A stretch of 64,000 nt of DNA from JAHDCJ01 sp039028895 (GTDB taxonomy: Bacteria > Bacteroidota > Bacteroidia > Chitinophagales > Saprospiraceae). Under the pieces are notes generated by a model. It saw only the letters and a program-made list of their open reading frames with translations. It did not search any database and was not told the origin of the DNA. Each line of letters begins with the position of its first letter. Within the stretch, counting starts at the first letter, position 1. Location of the stretch: contig JBCCHF010000004.1 of the NCBI GenBank assembly GCA_039028895.1, positions 1 through 64,000 of the forward strand. The letters are read 5' to 3'. This document shows, in pieces, positions 7,996-17,054 of this stretch. The position numbers and the translations under genes were made by a program.

Positions 7996-9501
7996 TTATT
8001 TAAACTTCTTTTTCTTTTTCTTCTTCTTGGTTCCGGGGAACTGGTTACCACCGGCGAACTCATTACCCTGAGGACTACCTACACGGGTCATGGCGCAACG
8101 GAAACCAACAGATCTCGAAGAGCGATCTTCGTCAAGGAACTTACGAGCACCTGGAGTCAGGTAATATGCTCTGTCATTCCATGAACCACCTTTAATTACT
8201 CTTGCTTTGTCAGAAATCAGAGATGTTACACCATAATTATAGAGTACTTCTGACTCCTGGTCACCATCGAGGTAATCGATAACGCTACCACGCTGATAGT
8301 TGAGACGATTCGCTACGTCTTCGTCCTTAACATTCTCATAACGGAGACGTCCAAGGCTGTCTTTCTCAACCGGGCGACCTTCTTCGTCAAGTAACTTCTG
8401 GTTATAGACATTACCACGATAAGGGTTAAGGTCGTGATCATCAGTCCCGATCAACGAGGTGGATGTCATTGGACGATATACATCGGCGACCCATTCACTT
8501 ACATTACCTGCCATGTTGTAGAGACCGTAATCATTTGGCATGAATGATCGAACTGGAGCGGTAATGTGTGCATTATCGTTCAGTTTACCAGCCATACCCA
8601 TGAAGTCACCACGTCCACGCTTGAAGTTGGCCATCATTTGTCCTTGGTATTTTCCACGCTTCATATAGCGAAGTGTGCTACCATTCCATGGATAGAGCCT
8701 ACGGTCGGTGATTCTTTCATCTTTTGCATAAGCCTGGTTACCGAGGAGACCAAGAGCGGCATACTCCCATTCGGCTTCTGTAGGCAGGCGATAAGCTGGT
8801 AAAAGGATACCATCTTCAAATTTAACACGGCGCTCTTCACCGGTTGAAGATTTGAATTGCTTATCTATTGAGCCCTCATACTGACCAACGAGGTAAGCCT
8901 CTGTATTGAAGTTATCTTCATCTTTCTGATCAGGATTAGGATTTAGAATTTTCTTTTCAATCAGGATCATCTCGTTAACCCTGTCGCTCCGCCATTTGCA
9001 GAAATCATTGGCCTGCACCCATGAAACACCTACAACCGGATAGTCGTCGTAAGCAGGGTGACGCAGGTACGTTTCAACGAAAGGCTCGTTGAAAGAGAGT
9101 TCCTCACGCCAAACAAGGGTATCGGGAAGAGCTTTCAAGTATACTTCAGGATATGAATCGCTAAAGACGCGCTCAAGCCAGAACAAATACTCTCGATAGT
9201 TGATATTTGAAACTTCGGTTTCGTCGATGTAGAAAGATGAAACAGTTACCCTTCTTGGGACACTGTGATAATCATACATTACATCTTGCTCGGTCATACC
9301 CATAGTAAAGGTACCACCTTCGACGAGGACGAGATTAGGACCAGTAGCCTGGCCAACATAGTTAAGCTTTTCGAAGCCTCCCCACTCTGTGTCATTGTAT
9401 TTCCACCCAGTGGTTGAAGAGGACATTTTCTTTTTGCCGCAGGAACTTAGGAGGAAAAGTGCAGCAACCGCTAAAGCGCCGCATTTTAGCAGAAATTTCA
9501 T
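7996..9501 (-). CDS. gldJ: Gliding motility / type IX secretion lipoprotein GldJ
   Basis: This 501-residue lipoprotein has lipobox LLSSC near residue 20, so it should sit on the outer membrane's periplasmic face. The mature part opens with the GldJ-like STTGWKYND and GGF, followed by a formylglycine-generating-enzyme (SUMF1) fold: EGGTFTMG, IDETEVSN, VVGVSWVQANDFCKWRS, RLPTEAEWEYA, GNVSEWV and VIKGGSWNDRAYYL near the end. GldJ is a structural component of the type IX machinery, not an enzyme. The C-terminus is unusually basic, with eight consecutive lysines. porU and a PorP/SprF-family gene are nearby, as expected for a secretion locus. GldK/PorK shares the fold, but the N-terminal block favours GldJ. 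Confidence 0.88.
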   Translation of the reverse strand: MKFLLKCGALAVAALFLLSSCGKKKMSSSTTGWKYNDTEWGGFEKLNYVGQATGPNLVLVEGGTFTMGMTEQDVMYDYHSVPRRVTVSSFYIDETEVSNINYREYLFWLERVFSDSYPEVYLKALPDTLVWREELSFNEPFVETYLRHPAYDDYPVVGVSWVQANDFCKWRSDRVNEMILIEKKILNPNPDQKDEDNFNTEAYLVGQYEGSIDKQFKSSTGEERRVKFEDGILLPAYRLPTEAEWEYAALGLLGNQAYAKDERITDRRLYPWNGSTLRYMKRGKYQGQMMANFKRGRGDFMGMAGKLNDNAHITAPVRSFMPNDYGLYNMAGNVSEWVADVYRPMTSTSLIGTDDHDLNPYRGNVYNQKLLDEEGRPVEKDSLGRLRYENVKDEDVANRLNYQRGSVIDYLDGDQESEVLYNYGVTSLISDKARVIKGGSWNDRAYYLTPGARKFLDEDRSSRSVGFRCAMTRVGSPQGNEFAGGNQFPGTKKKKKKKKFK

Positions 9502-9557
9502 AATTGAGACCTAGTTTTTAATTAAAAATGGCATACAAATGTAAAAATAAATTCGCA

Positions 9558-10583
9558 CTATTTGAATATTTTCAGGCAATCGCCATAGCGTTTTGACATT
9601 CTCCTGATTTTCGATGCTTCGGTTTCATCAAAGTTCAAAACAAATGAAACTTCGTGAGCACCTCCAGTATTGGAACTCAAGCCGGAAACGGTGATATCAT
9701 AGCTGTAAGCCATCTTGAATATCCCCTTTTTGAAACCGGCCATAACTATTGCAGCATCTGCATTAGAGAACGTGTGCCTGAACCAGGCGCCACCGAAAAT
9801 CATACCTGTTCCGATGTAAGCACCTGCATTCACCTGGTTAAAATCTCCCTGTCGGGCATAGATCAGGTTCGGTGATATAAACGCTTTGGATTTCGATTTA
9901 TTGTTTGTGTTACCAAGATTTATTTCTGCACCTGCATGGAATGAAAACAAAATCGGGATAGACCCATTTCCAGTCGGGTCACCAAGGAAGCTTTCATCAG
10001 GTGCATTAATATGTTTTACGGTGATTCCGGCATAGAACCATGGTGCATAAGCCAATAGTCCCGTACTGACATCAAAGTAGGTGTTGGTCAAATTTGCAGG
10101 TCTTTCTTCCAGCGTTGCAAAAGGAATTCCTCCAGGACCGATTGGGCCTAGAAAAGGATCCAGTTGATCGAGGAAAATCAGGCGATCCCAATCAAGGCGT
10201 TTCTGCACAAGGTCACCTTCCAGACCAAGCCTGATAAAAAAGGCCTCACTAACCTGGATATTATAAGCATATGCCAATTGAACCTTGGTGGTTTTAAGAA
10301 GACCGTCACCAGCATTATCTGAAATCAAAGAAACACCAATCCCACTGCTGTACTGCTCAAAATACTGATCATAGGCAGCAGCATAGGTAATATAGGCATT
10401 GGGCAACGTTGGCCATTGATTGCGATAGTTTAAAGATACACGCGGGGTATAGGTCGTTCCTGCTAATGCCGGGTTAAGTTGAGTTGGAGCAGCAAAGAAT
10501 TGACTGAACAACTCATCCTGGGCAAAAGCACCAGCGATTGAGGAAAATATGATCGAGATTAAGAGTAAACTTCTTGTCAACAT
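9558..10583 (-). CDS. PorP/SprF family type IX secretion outer-membrane protein
   Basis: This 341-residue protein has a signal peptide ending at AFAQ. It opens with the family signature FSQFFAAPTQLNPALAG, then NYRNQWP, and has alternating beta-strand character to the end, so a small outer-membrane barrel is expected. PorP and SprF proteins are outer-membrane partners of the type IX system; SprF paralogues act with individual large adhesins. It lies on the same strand as gldJ with 56 bases between, and is divergent from porU. Many paralogues occur per genome, so core PorP versus an adhesin-specific SprF cannot be decided here. Confidence 0.9.
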   Translation of the reverse strand: MLTRSLLLISIIFSSIAGAFAQDELFSQFFAAPTQLNPALAGTTYTPRVSLNYRNQWPTLPNAYITYAAAYDQYFEQYSSGIGVSLISDNAGDGLLKTTKVQLAYAYNIQVSEAFFIRLGLEGDLVQKRLDWDRLIFLDQLDPFLGPIGPGGIPFATLEERPANLTNTYFDVSTGLLAYAPWFYAGITVKHINAPDESFLGDPTGNGSIPILFSFHAGAEINLGNTNNKSKSKAFISPNLIYARQGDFNQVNAGAYIGTGMIFGGAWFRHTFSNADAAIVMAGFKKGIFKMAYSYDITVSGLSSNTGGAHEVSFVLNFDETEASKIRRMSKRYGDCLKIFK

Positions 10584-11030
10584 CTATCCGTATTGAAAAA
10601 TAATAAGAAAAGGTTTTTACAAAATGAGTCAAAGCTCCTGGCAAATCCAGTACGTTCAGGTTGTGCGCATGATGGAAAACCAGTGGCTTTGTTCAAGCTA
10701 AAATCTGGATGTAACCATAAATATAACGTTCATTATGCAAAAATCGTGTCTGAGTTGGTTATAGAGTTTGCAATTAAACCTTTTCCAAAAAAAAATACGA
10801 CCTTAGTGGACGGAAATGGACTTTATAAAGTTTAAATAACATCCTGTCTTATTCGTCGAGATAACAGAACCACCCACCATTTCCAAAGTAAAGACGTTAA
10901 ACCTGCTCTTTACTTGATAAACTGTCGTCTCCTTTATTAAAAAATTGAAGCAACTGTTTTAATTTCGTATTCTATTTGAAATCATCTTTACGCAAAAATT
11001 TTAATTGAGTTTCAAAAGGCAGCCACCAAA
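10584..11030. other. Divergent intergenic region between the PorP/SprF-family gene and porU
   Basis: A 516-base AT-rich gap lies between two divergent genes. The only supported element is the porU promoter at its right end. An 80-codon open frame (10593-10835) has no recognisable motif or biased composition, so I do not count it as a gene. No terminator or repeat was seen. Confidence 0.6.
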
Positions 11031-11061
11031 ATTGTGGTCAACCCTTAACTGTTTAATTTTG
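11031..11061 (+). promoter_or_regulatory. Bacteroidota-type promoter of porU
   Basis: ATTG (11031-11034), 19 bases, then TAATTTTG (11054-11061): an exact fit to TTG-N19-TAnnTTTG. The predicted leader is about 32 bases before the ATG at 11100. Confidence 0.7.
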
Positions 11062-11099
11062 TTTAAAGATTTTTCTACGTTTAAGCCAATCCTGATAAC

Positions 11100-14000
11100 A
11101 TGAAAAGAGTACTGCTTTCATTCTGCTTCGTCCTGGTATGTTCTATCTTGTGGGCTACAGGCCCTTTTACTGTTTCTCGTACACTTGCATGGACCAGTCA
11201 AGATGAAAATTCTGAAGCCGATCTGTATTTTGATGGTGCAATCTATGTTAGTGACCATCCTTCCCTTCCGATGTTTTCAGAGCGTTTCCAATTGGATGCT
11301 CCAGGTACGATTGCCGTAACTTTAAAGAACGAAGTGTATGAGCCACTCACAAAAAAGGCACATGCAGACGATCAGTTTATCAGGGAGGATATTACCATTA
11401 AGACTTCAGTAGACCTTGATCGACGTCAGGCTTTCGGGTCCGTATGGTTCATTCCGATAAGGAAAAATCCTTTAACTGGTAGTCTTGAGAAATTGGTATC
11501 CTATGATCTGACCATCCGACACCAGTCTGAAAGTATTGTAACGCCAATTCTTCGTAACGGACCATTTGATTCAAATCTCAGTACAGGTGATTTGTATAAA
11601 ATCTCCATCCCTGAATCAGGTATTTATAAAATAGACGCTAACTTTTTATCAAGCCAGCTCGGTGTTGATGCAGCTTCTGTTGATCCCCGAAAAATAAAGA
11701 TTTATGGTAATGCCGGCGGCTTGTTGCCCGAACCCAACAATAATTTTAGATATGAAGATGTGCAGGAGAATGCAATTTTTGTAGCAGGAGAAGGTGATGG
11801 TTCTTTTGACAGCAATGACTATATCCTGTTTTATGCGCACGGGCCTTCTATCTGGACTTATAACACGGCTACTTCCATGTTTTCCACCAGGAATCACTAT
11901 TACGATTATAACTACCATTACTTTATCAAAATTGATAACAGCGGACCAGATGGCAAGCGCATTGCGGAACAGGCAAGCCTTGCCAACCCAACGTATGTTT
12001 CAGAAGGAATAGACGGTCTTGCTCATCATGAAGTTGATGAGATCAACTTGCTCGATGATTATATCAATGCCTTTGGAACCGGGAAACTCTGGTATGGCGA
12101 AACGTTTAAGTTTACTAATGACCGAGACTTTAATTTCACTTTCCCCAATCTTCAGACCAACCAGGACATCAGGTTTGAGGCCTCTGTTGCAGGTCGTTCC
12201 CTTTCGGCTGCGAACCATATCATGTCAGCTTCAGCAAATGGTAATAACATCAGCGTGCAAAATCTTGGTTCAGTGACTGGAGATACCGAGCAGACCTATG
12301 CTCAGATCCGTACAATGACTGGTGCTTTCCAGAGTCCCACCAATGATGTAACAATATCCATGTCATATAACCAGCCTACTTCTAATGCAGAAGCCTGGCT
12401 TGATTATATTACCCTGAACGCTCGTCTGTCTTTAGTATATAATGGCACAGCGCTAACTTTCAGAGATAAAATGTCTGTCGGACAAAGCATTACCAGTTTC
12501 ACTATTGCCGGTGTCAACAGTAATGTACTGGTCTGGGATATTTCAGACCCTGTAAATGTCAGGCATCAATTGGGTCAACTTAACGGTAGTGCCCTGCAAT
12601 TTGGCGCAGAAACTTTTGGGCTCAAAACTTTTGTGGCCTTTGAAGGCAGTGATTTCCCTGCACCTGGTTTTGTAGGTTCGGTCGCCAACCAGAATCTCCA
12701 TGCCATGGCTGTTCCAAATCTGGTAATCCTCCACACGCCTGAAATGGCAGCTTCTGCTGCGCAGCTAGCTAACCACAGGAGTAACTTTTCCGGCATTAGT
12801 GTTGCGCTCGTGGAGCTTGAACAGGTTTATAATGAATTTTCGTCTGGCACGGCTGACATTACTGCGATCCGCGATTTCGCAAAGCATCTCTATGATCAGG
12901 GGCCAGACTTCAAATATTTGTTGCTATTCGGAGATGCTTCATTTGATTTCAGAAACATCAAAGGCAATGAGACCAATTACAACATTATTCCAACTTATGA
13001 AACAGATCGCTCAAACCACCCGATTTCAGGATACCCTTCGGATGACTACTTTGGATTATTAGATCCTAATGAAGGATTTATCGCAAGTGGTGCCCTTGAT
13101 ATTGGTATTGGACGTATTCCTGCTCGTACTCCATTAGAAGCCAGCCAGGTCGTAGAAAAGATCATTCGTTATGACACGGATCCGCAAATGTTGGGCTCTT
13201 GGAAAAACAGGTTACTTTTTAATGCTGATGACCAAGACAACAACCTGCATCTTAATGATGAAGACAATATCGCTCAGACTGCGGCGAATAACTATCCGGT
13301 CTTTAATCTTGAGAAAAACTATTTTGATGCCTATCCACAAGTTACAACCCCTGGTGGCAACCGCTACCCTGACGCCAGCGAAGCGATAGATAACAGTATT
13401 TTTAAAGGGGTAATGGTCGTCAATTATATGGGCCACGGTGGTAGCAACGGATGGGCTCAGGAGCGTGTATTGACCAATGATATGATCGAAAGCTGGGAAA
13501 ACACGCACAAACTCCCGCTTTTTGTAACTGCGACCTGCACATTCGGCCCATATGATGAACCATCGATTACAAGTGCTGGAGAGTTATTGGTGCTTAAGCC
13601 AAACAGTGGAGCCATTGCGCTTTATACCACAGTGAGAGCTGTATTTGCTTCCTCAAATCGCGAATTGACCGAGGCTGTTTTTGAGCATTTATTTGAAGAA
13701 GTCAATGGTGAAATACCTACTATTGGCGAAATCCTCAGGTTATCAAAAAACAGTCCTGGCTCCGGACTTACAGAGAATACAAGGAAATTCACTTTGTTAG
13801 GTGATCCGTCAATGCAGTTATCACATCCGAAATATAATGTTGTTACTACAGAGATCAATGATATGCCCGTTACCGGGAATGATACGATTATGGCGCTTCA
13901 GGAAGTGACTGTAAAAGGTTTTATCGAAGCACCTGGAGGAGGCATATTGACAGACTTTAACGGTACGATTCTTCCTACCGTCTATGACAAGCCACAGACC

Positions 14001-14924
14001 CAGTTCACGTTAGGTAATGATTCTGATAGTGATCCCAGAGGATTTGCAACACAGCGCAACATCATCTTTAAAGGGGTTGCAACAGTTGCTAACGGAGAAT
14101 TCACGTTTACTTTTACGATGCCATCCGATATCAATTTCACTTTCGGCAACGGAAAGATCAGTTATTATGCCCACGATGGTGTGTCTGAAGACGCCAATGG
14201 CTATTATAATGGTGTCATCATTGGAGGTTCTGATTCCACTGCTCCTATTGATGATGAAGACCCTGTTGTTAAGATCTTCATGAACAACGAGGAGTTTGCT
14301 TTTGGAGGCATTACCGATGAAAATCCGATTCTGCTTGTAAAATTAAGTGATGACAGAGGCATCAACACTGTCGGCAATGGTATTGGTCACGATATCACAG
14401 CCATTCTGGATGAAGATCCACAACAATCTTATATTCTCAATGACTTCTATGAGTCTGAGCTGGATAATTCAAGGCAGGGTATGGTAAGGTTTCCATTGAC
14501 AAACCTTGAAGATGGACGACACAGTATTTCTGTCAAGGCATGGGATATCGCCAATAATTCAGGAGAAGATTATACAGAATTTGTAGTTGCCCAATCAGCA
14601 GAATTGGCACTTGAGCGGGTATTGAACTACCCAAATCCGTTTACCACAAATACAAGTTTTCAGTTTGAACATAATTTCCCAGGACAGACACTACATGTCC
14701 AGGTACAGATATTTACTGTTTCAGGAAATCTGATCAAAACAATCGAAGAAGATATATTCTCTGATGGCTACCGCATCTCATCACTGACCTGGGATGGAAC
14801 AGATGAATATGGAGACAGAATTGGAAGAGGCGTTTACGTGTACAAAGTATCTGTAGCCTCAATTGAAGAACAGGAGGTTAAAGCAGCAGAAAGCAAATTC
14901 GAAAAATTGGTAATTTTACGATAA
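11100..14924 (+). CDS. porU: Type IX secretion system sortase PorU (C25 gingipain-like peptidase)
   Basis: This 1274-residue secreted protein has a signal peptide ending near LWA. PorU removes the C-terminal signal from type IX cargo at the cell surface and transfers the cargo to anionic lipopolysaccharide. The C25 peptidase core is clear: SAAQLANHR at its start, DFKYLLLFGDASFD, the catalytic His H779 in YMGHGGSNGW, and the catalytic Cys C813 in TATCTFG. Ig-like stretches follow, and the end is a FlgD-type Ig domain (GRGVYVYKVSV). The gene is followed by porV, its shuttle partner, in the usual order. It has its own strong promoter. Confidence 0.95.
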   Translation: MKRVLLSFCFVLVCSILWATGPFTVSRTLAWTSQDENSEADLYFDGAIYVSDHPSLPMFSERFQLDAPGTIAVTLKNEVYEPLTKKAHADDQFIREDITIKTSVDLDRRQAFGSVWFIPIRKNPLTGSLEKLVSYDLTIRHQSESIVTPILRNGPFDSNLSTGDLYKISIPESGIYKIDANFLSSQLGVDAASVDPRKIKIYGNAGGLLPEPNNNFRYEDVQENAIFVAGEGDGSFDSNDYILFYAHGPSIWTYNTATSMFSTRNHYYDYNYHYFIKIDNSGPDGKRIAEQASLANPTYVSEGIDGLAHHEVDEINLLDDYINAFGTGKLWYGETFKFTNDRDFNFTFPNLQTNQDIRFEASVAGRSLSAANHIMSASANGNNISVQNLGSVTGDTEQTYAQIRTMTGAFQSPTNDVTISMSYNQPTSNAEAWLDYITLNARLSLVYNGTALTFRDKMSVGQSITSFTIAGVNSNVLVWDISDPVNVRHQLGQLNGSALQFGAETFGLKTFVAFEGSDFPAPGFVGSVANQNLHAMAVPNLVILHTPEMAASAAQLANHRSNFSGISVALVELEQVYNEFSSGTADITAIRDFAKHLYDQGPDFKYLLLFGDASFDFRNIKGNETNYNIIPTYETDRSNHPISGYPSDDYFGLLDPNEGFIASGALDIGIGRIPARTPLEASQVVEKIIRYDTDPQMLGSWKNRLLFNADDQDNNLHLNDEDNIAQTAANNYPVFNLEKNYFDAYPQVTTPGGNRYPDASEAIDNSIFKGVMVVNYMGHGGSNGWAQERVLTNDMIESWENTHKLPLFVTATCTFGPYDEPSITSAGELLVLKPNSGAIALYTTVRAVFASSNRELTEAVFEHLFEEVNGEIPTIGEILRLSKNSPGSGLTENTRKFTLLGDPSMQLSHPKYNVVTTEINDMPVTGNDTIMALQEVTVKGFIEAPGGGILTDFNGTILPTVYDKPQTQFTLGNDSDSDPRGFATQRNIIFKGVATVANGEFTFTFTMPSDINFTFGNGKISYYAHDGVSEDANGYYNGVIIGGSDSTAPIDDEDPVVKIFMNNEEFAFGGITDENPILLVKLSDDRGINTVGNGIGHDITAILDEDPQQSYILNDFYESELDNSRQGMVRFPLTNLEDGRHSISVKAWDIANNSGEDYTEFVVAQSAELALERVLNYPNPFTTNTSFQFEHNFPGQTLHVQVQIFTVSGNLIKTIEEDIFSDGYRISSLTWDGTDEYGDRIGRGVYVYKVSVASIEEQEVKAAESKFEKLVILR

Positions 14925-15243
14925 TCTGGATAATTGTTTCTAAATTTGCAACGCTCATGGCCTTTCTTGCATCTAAGATATATTGGTAAAAACGATGCCT
15001 TAAAGAGCACATAAATACTTCACTCAAATCTCTATTGACTAAAAAATGCCTATGGCGTAAAGCTCTACCTTTCAATAAGCTCTTTATATAATTAAACATT
15101 TGGGACTTCCTTATTGGTATGAAAAATCCTTTTGATATTTTCCAGAGGGTAACATTTTTCATAATAAAAGGAATTACTATTGGGAGATTTAACAACCCAT
15201 AAGCATTTTTAAAACAGATATTATCACGGACAAATCAACAATT
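14925..15243. other. Intergenic region between porU and porV
   Basis: A 319-base AT-rich gap. A TAAATTTG (-7-like) element at 14941-14948 lacks a matching upstream TTG. A 105-codon minus-strand frame (14878-15195) overlaps the porU end; it has no recognised motif and is not called as a gene. No terminator was seen after porU, so readthrough into porV is possible. Confidence 0.5.
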
Positions 15244-16476
15244 ATGAAAGGTAGTATAAAAGCTGTCGCCACTGTTCTTGCCTTACTCTTGTTTTGGGCA
15301 CCAAATACAAATGCTCAGATCAATGAATGTAACGAGGATGGCATCAACCAGGTGACCGGAGAGCGCTGCGTCAACACCATTATTACAGCAGTTCCATTTT
15401 TGAGAATTATTCCGGATGCCCGTTCAGGTGGTATGGGCGATGTAGGTATTTCTATTTCCCCTGATCCAAATGCCATGCACTTCAATGCCTCTAAACTGGC
15501 ATTCGTTGACAAAGATCTTGGCATTTCAGCTACTTACACTCCATGGCTAAGAGCGCTTGGCCTTCAGGATGTTTACCTGGCATATCTTTCTGCATACAAA
15601 CGCATTGATGATCTGCAAACTGTAGGACTCAGTCTGCGTTATTTCTCATTGGGGAATATCCAGTTTACTGATGAAAATGGTCAGCCACTGGGTAGTGATC
15701 GCCCGAATGAATTTGAGTTGGCTGGTGCATATGCAAGGAAACTTAGCGATAAGTTTTCAGCAGCAATTACCTTGAAATTTATTTACTCAAAACTGGCTAA
15801 TGGCCAATCAGTGAATGGTCAGGAAATCACACCTGGTACTTCAATAGCAGGTGATATTAGCTTCACTTATAATACACCTATCAAACTTGGCAGCAAGAAA
15901 GCGCAATATACGCTTGGTGTCGCAATCTCAAACATTGGAACCAAAGTTTCATATACCAATTCTGTAAACAAGGATTTTATCCCAACCAACCTTGGTATCG
16001 GGAATACTCTTGAAATCAACTTTGACGATTATAACTCAATTGCAATCAGTGTAGATATCAATAAACTTTTAGTGCCTACTCCTGATCCGTTGCTCACCGA
16101 TAATGATCCGCAAGATGGTGTCCCTGATTACAAGCAGGTTTCTATTATCGCAGGATTGTTCAAGTCGTTTGGTGACGCTCCAGGAGGATTTGCGGAAGAG
16201 TTAAACGAGTTGATGTACTCTATTGGTGTTGAGTACTGGTATGACAAACAATTTGCTGTTCGCTTTGGACACTATAATGAAAGTAAAACTAAAGGTAACC
16301 GTAAGTTTTTCACTGCGGGACTTGGTCTTAAGTACAGCATTTTCGGCTTGAACTTCTCTTACCTTATTCCAACTTCAAACCAGCGTAATCCATTAGATAA
16401 CACACTACGTTTCTCGTTGCTATTTGATTTTGGCGCATTCCAGGCTGACGAAGAAGCCCCGACCAACGATCTGTAA
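15244..16476 (+). CDS. porV: Type IX secretion outer-membrane protein PorV (LptO)
   Basis: This 410-residue protein has a signal peptide ending at TNAQ. Family hallmarks are the early AVPFLRIIPDARSGGMGD block and the AMHFNASKLAF stretch, followed by regular amphipathic strands of a FadL-like 14-stranded barrel. In known systems PorV caps the SprA translocon, collects folded cargo and hands it to PorU, so its place after porU fits. A Cys-containing insertion (CNEDGINQVTGERC) lies right after the signal peptide. A terminator follows the stop. Confidence 0.95.
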   Translation: MKGSIKAVATVLALLLFWAPNTNAQINECNEDGINQVTGERCVNTIITAVPFLRIIPDARSGGMGDVGISISPDPNAMHFNASKLAFVDKDLGISATYTPWLRALGLQDVYLAYLSAYKRIDDLQTVGLSLRYFSLGNIQFTDENGQPLGSDRPNEFELAGAYARKLSDKFSAAITLKFIYSKLANGQSVNGQEITPGTSIAGDISFTYNTPIKLGSKKAQYTLGVAISNIGTKVSYTNSVNKDFIPTNLGIGNTLEINFDDYNSIAISVDINKLLVPTPDPLLTDNDPQDGVPDYKQVSIIAGLFKSFGDAPGGFAEELNELMYSIGVEYWYDKQFAVRFGHYNESKTKGNRKFFTAGLGLKYSIFGLNFSYLIPTSNQRNPLDNTLRFSLLFDFGAFQADEEAPTNDL

Positions 16477-16500
16477 TCATACAACCTAAAAGATAAAAGA

Positions 16501-16535
16501 CGTGTTATTACTACTGTGATAACACGTTTTTTTTA
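16501..16535 (+). terminator. Intrinsic terminator of porV
   Basis: The 8-bp stem CGTGTTAT/ATAACACG is followed directly by eight T, 24 bases after the porV stop. Confidence 0.9.
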
Positions 16536-16586
16536 GGGCTTTATCGAAAACCTATTATTTTTGCGCAGAATTTACAGCATGCTATT

Positions 16587-17054
16587 ATGGAGAATGTTTC
16601 TTCGAGCTCCACGCTTTTCTTAAAGTTTTTTTTCCCTACGATCTGGATTGTTTTCTTCGGAACGATCACACTATTCCTTTTTCTTCAAACAGGAGTAGAT
16701 ACCGCTGACGTGGTCAGGCCTTCTGCCTCTAAGGTGGCCAAACTGGGTATGCTAACCATTTTCATTTTAGGAATATTGTTTCTCTACTACTTTTTCATGC
16801 GCCTCAAAAGGGTTGACATGGATGAGCATTTCATATATGTCACCAACTATTTCAAGGTATACAAATACCCATACAGCAATATTTCACATATTGAAAAGCA
16901 GAGATTTCTGTTGTGGCGGCCGACGAGAATTTACTTTGTGGAGGCAGGTTCTTTCGGTAATCATATTACCTTCCTGGCCAGTAAGTATTTCTGGCAATTT
17001 CTTGCTGAGCACCCTGATATAGGCAGTAAATTTGTGGTCAAGGGAGAGGTTTAA
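16587..17054 (+). CDS. Small membrane protein of unknown function
   Basis: This 155-residue protein has two predicted transmembrane helices, about residues 11-33 and 47-67. A soluble tail of about 85 residues follows, with beta-rich sequence (HFIYVTNYFKVYKYPYSNIS) that could form a PH-like fold as in other two-helix bacterial membrane proteins. That fold is a guess. A TATTTTTG -7-like element (16556-16563) is 23 bases before the ATG. Its stop is back-to-back with that of the convergent coiled-coil gene, with no spacer and no terminator between them. No family recognised. Confidence 0.75.
   Translation: MENVSSSSTLFLKFFFPTIWIVFFGTITLFLFLQTGVDTADVVRPSASKVAKLGMLTIFILGILFLYYFFMRLKRVDMDEHFIYVTNYFKVYKYPYSNISHIEKQRFLLWRPTRIYFVEAGSFGNHITFLASKYFWQFLAEHPDIGSKFVVKGEV

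Noticed and set aside
10593..10835. 80-codon frame between the PorP/SprF-family gene and porU
   Set aside because: No motif, no signal peptide, composition like the surrounding non-coding DNA, and it lies in a divergent promoter region.
14878..15195. 105-codon minus-strand frame overlapping the porU end
   Set aside because: It overlaps a certain gene on the other strand, has no recognised domain, and its start lies in AT-rich spacer. A degraded gene cannot be excluded.
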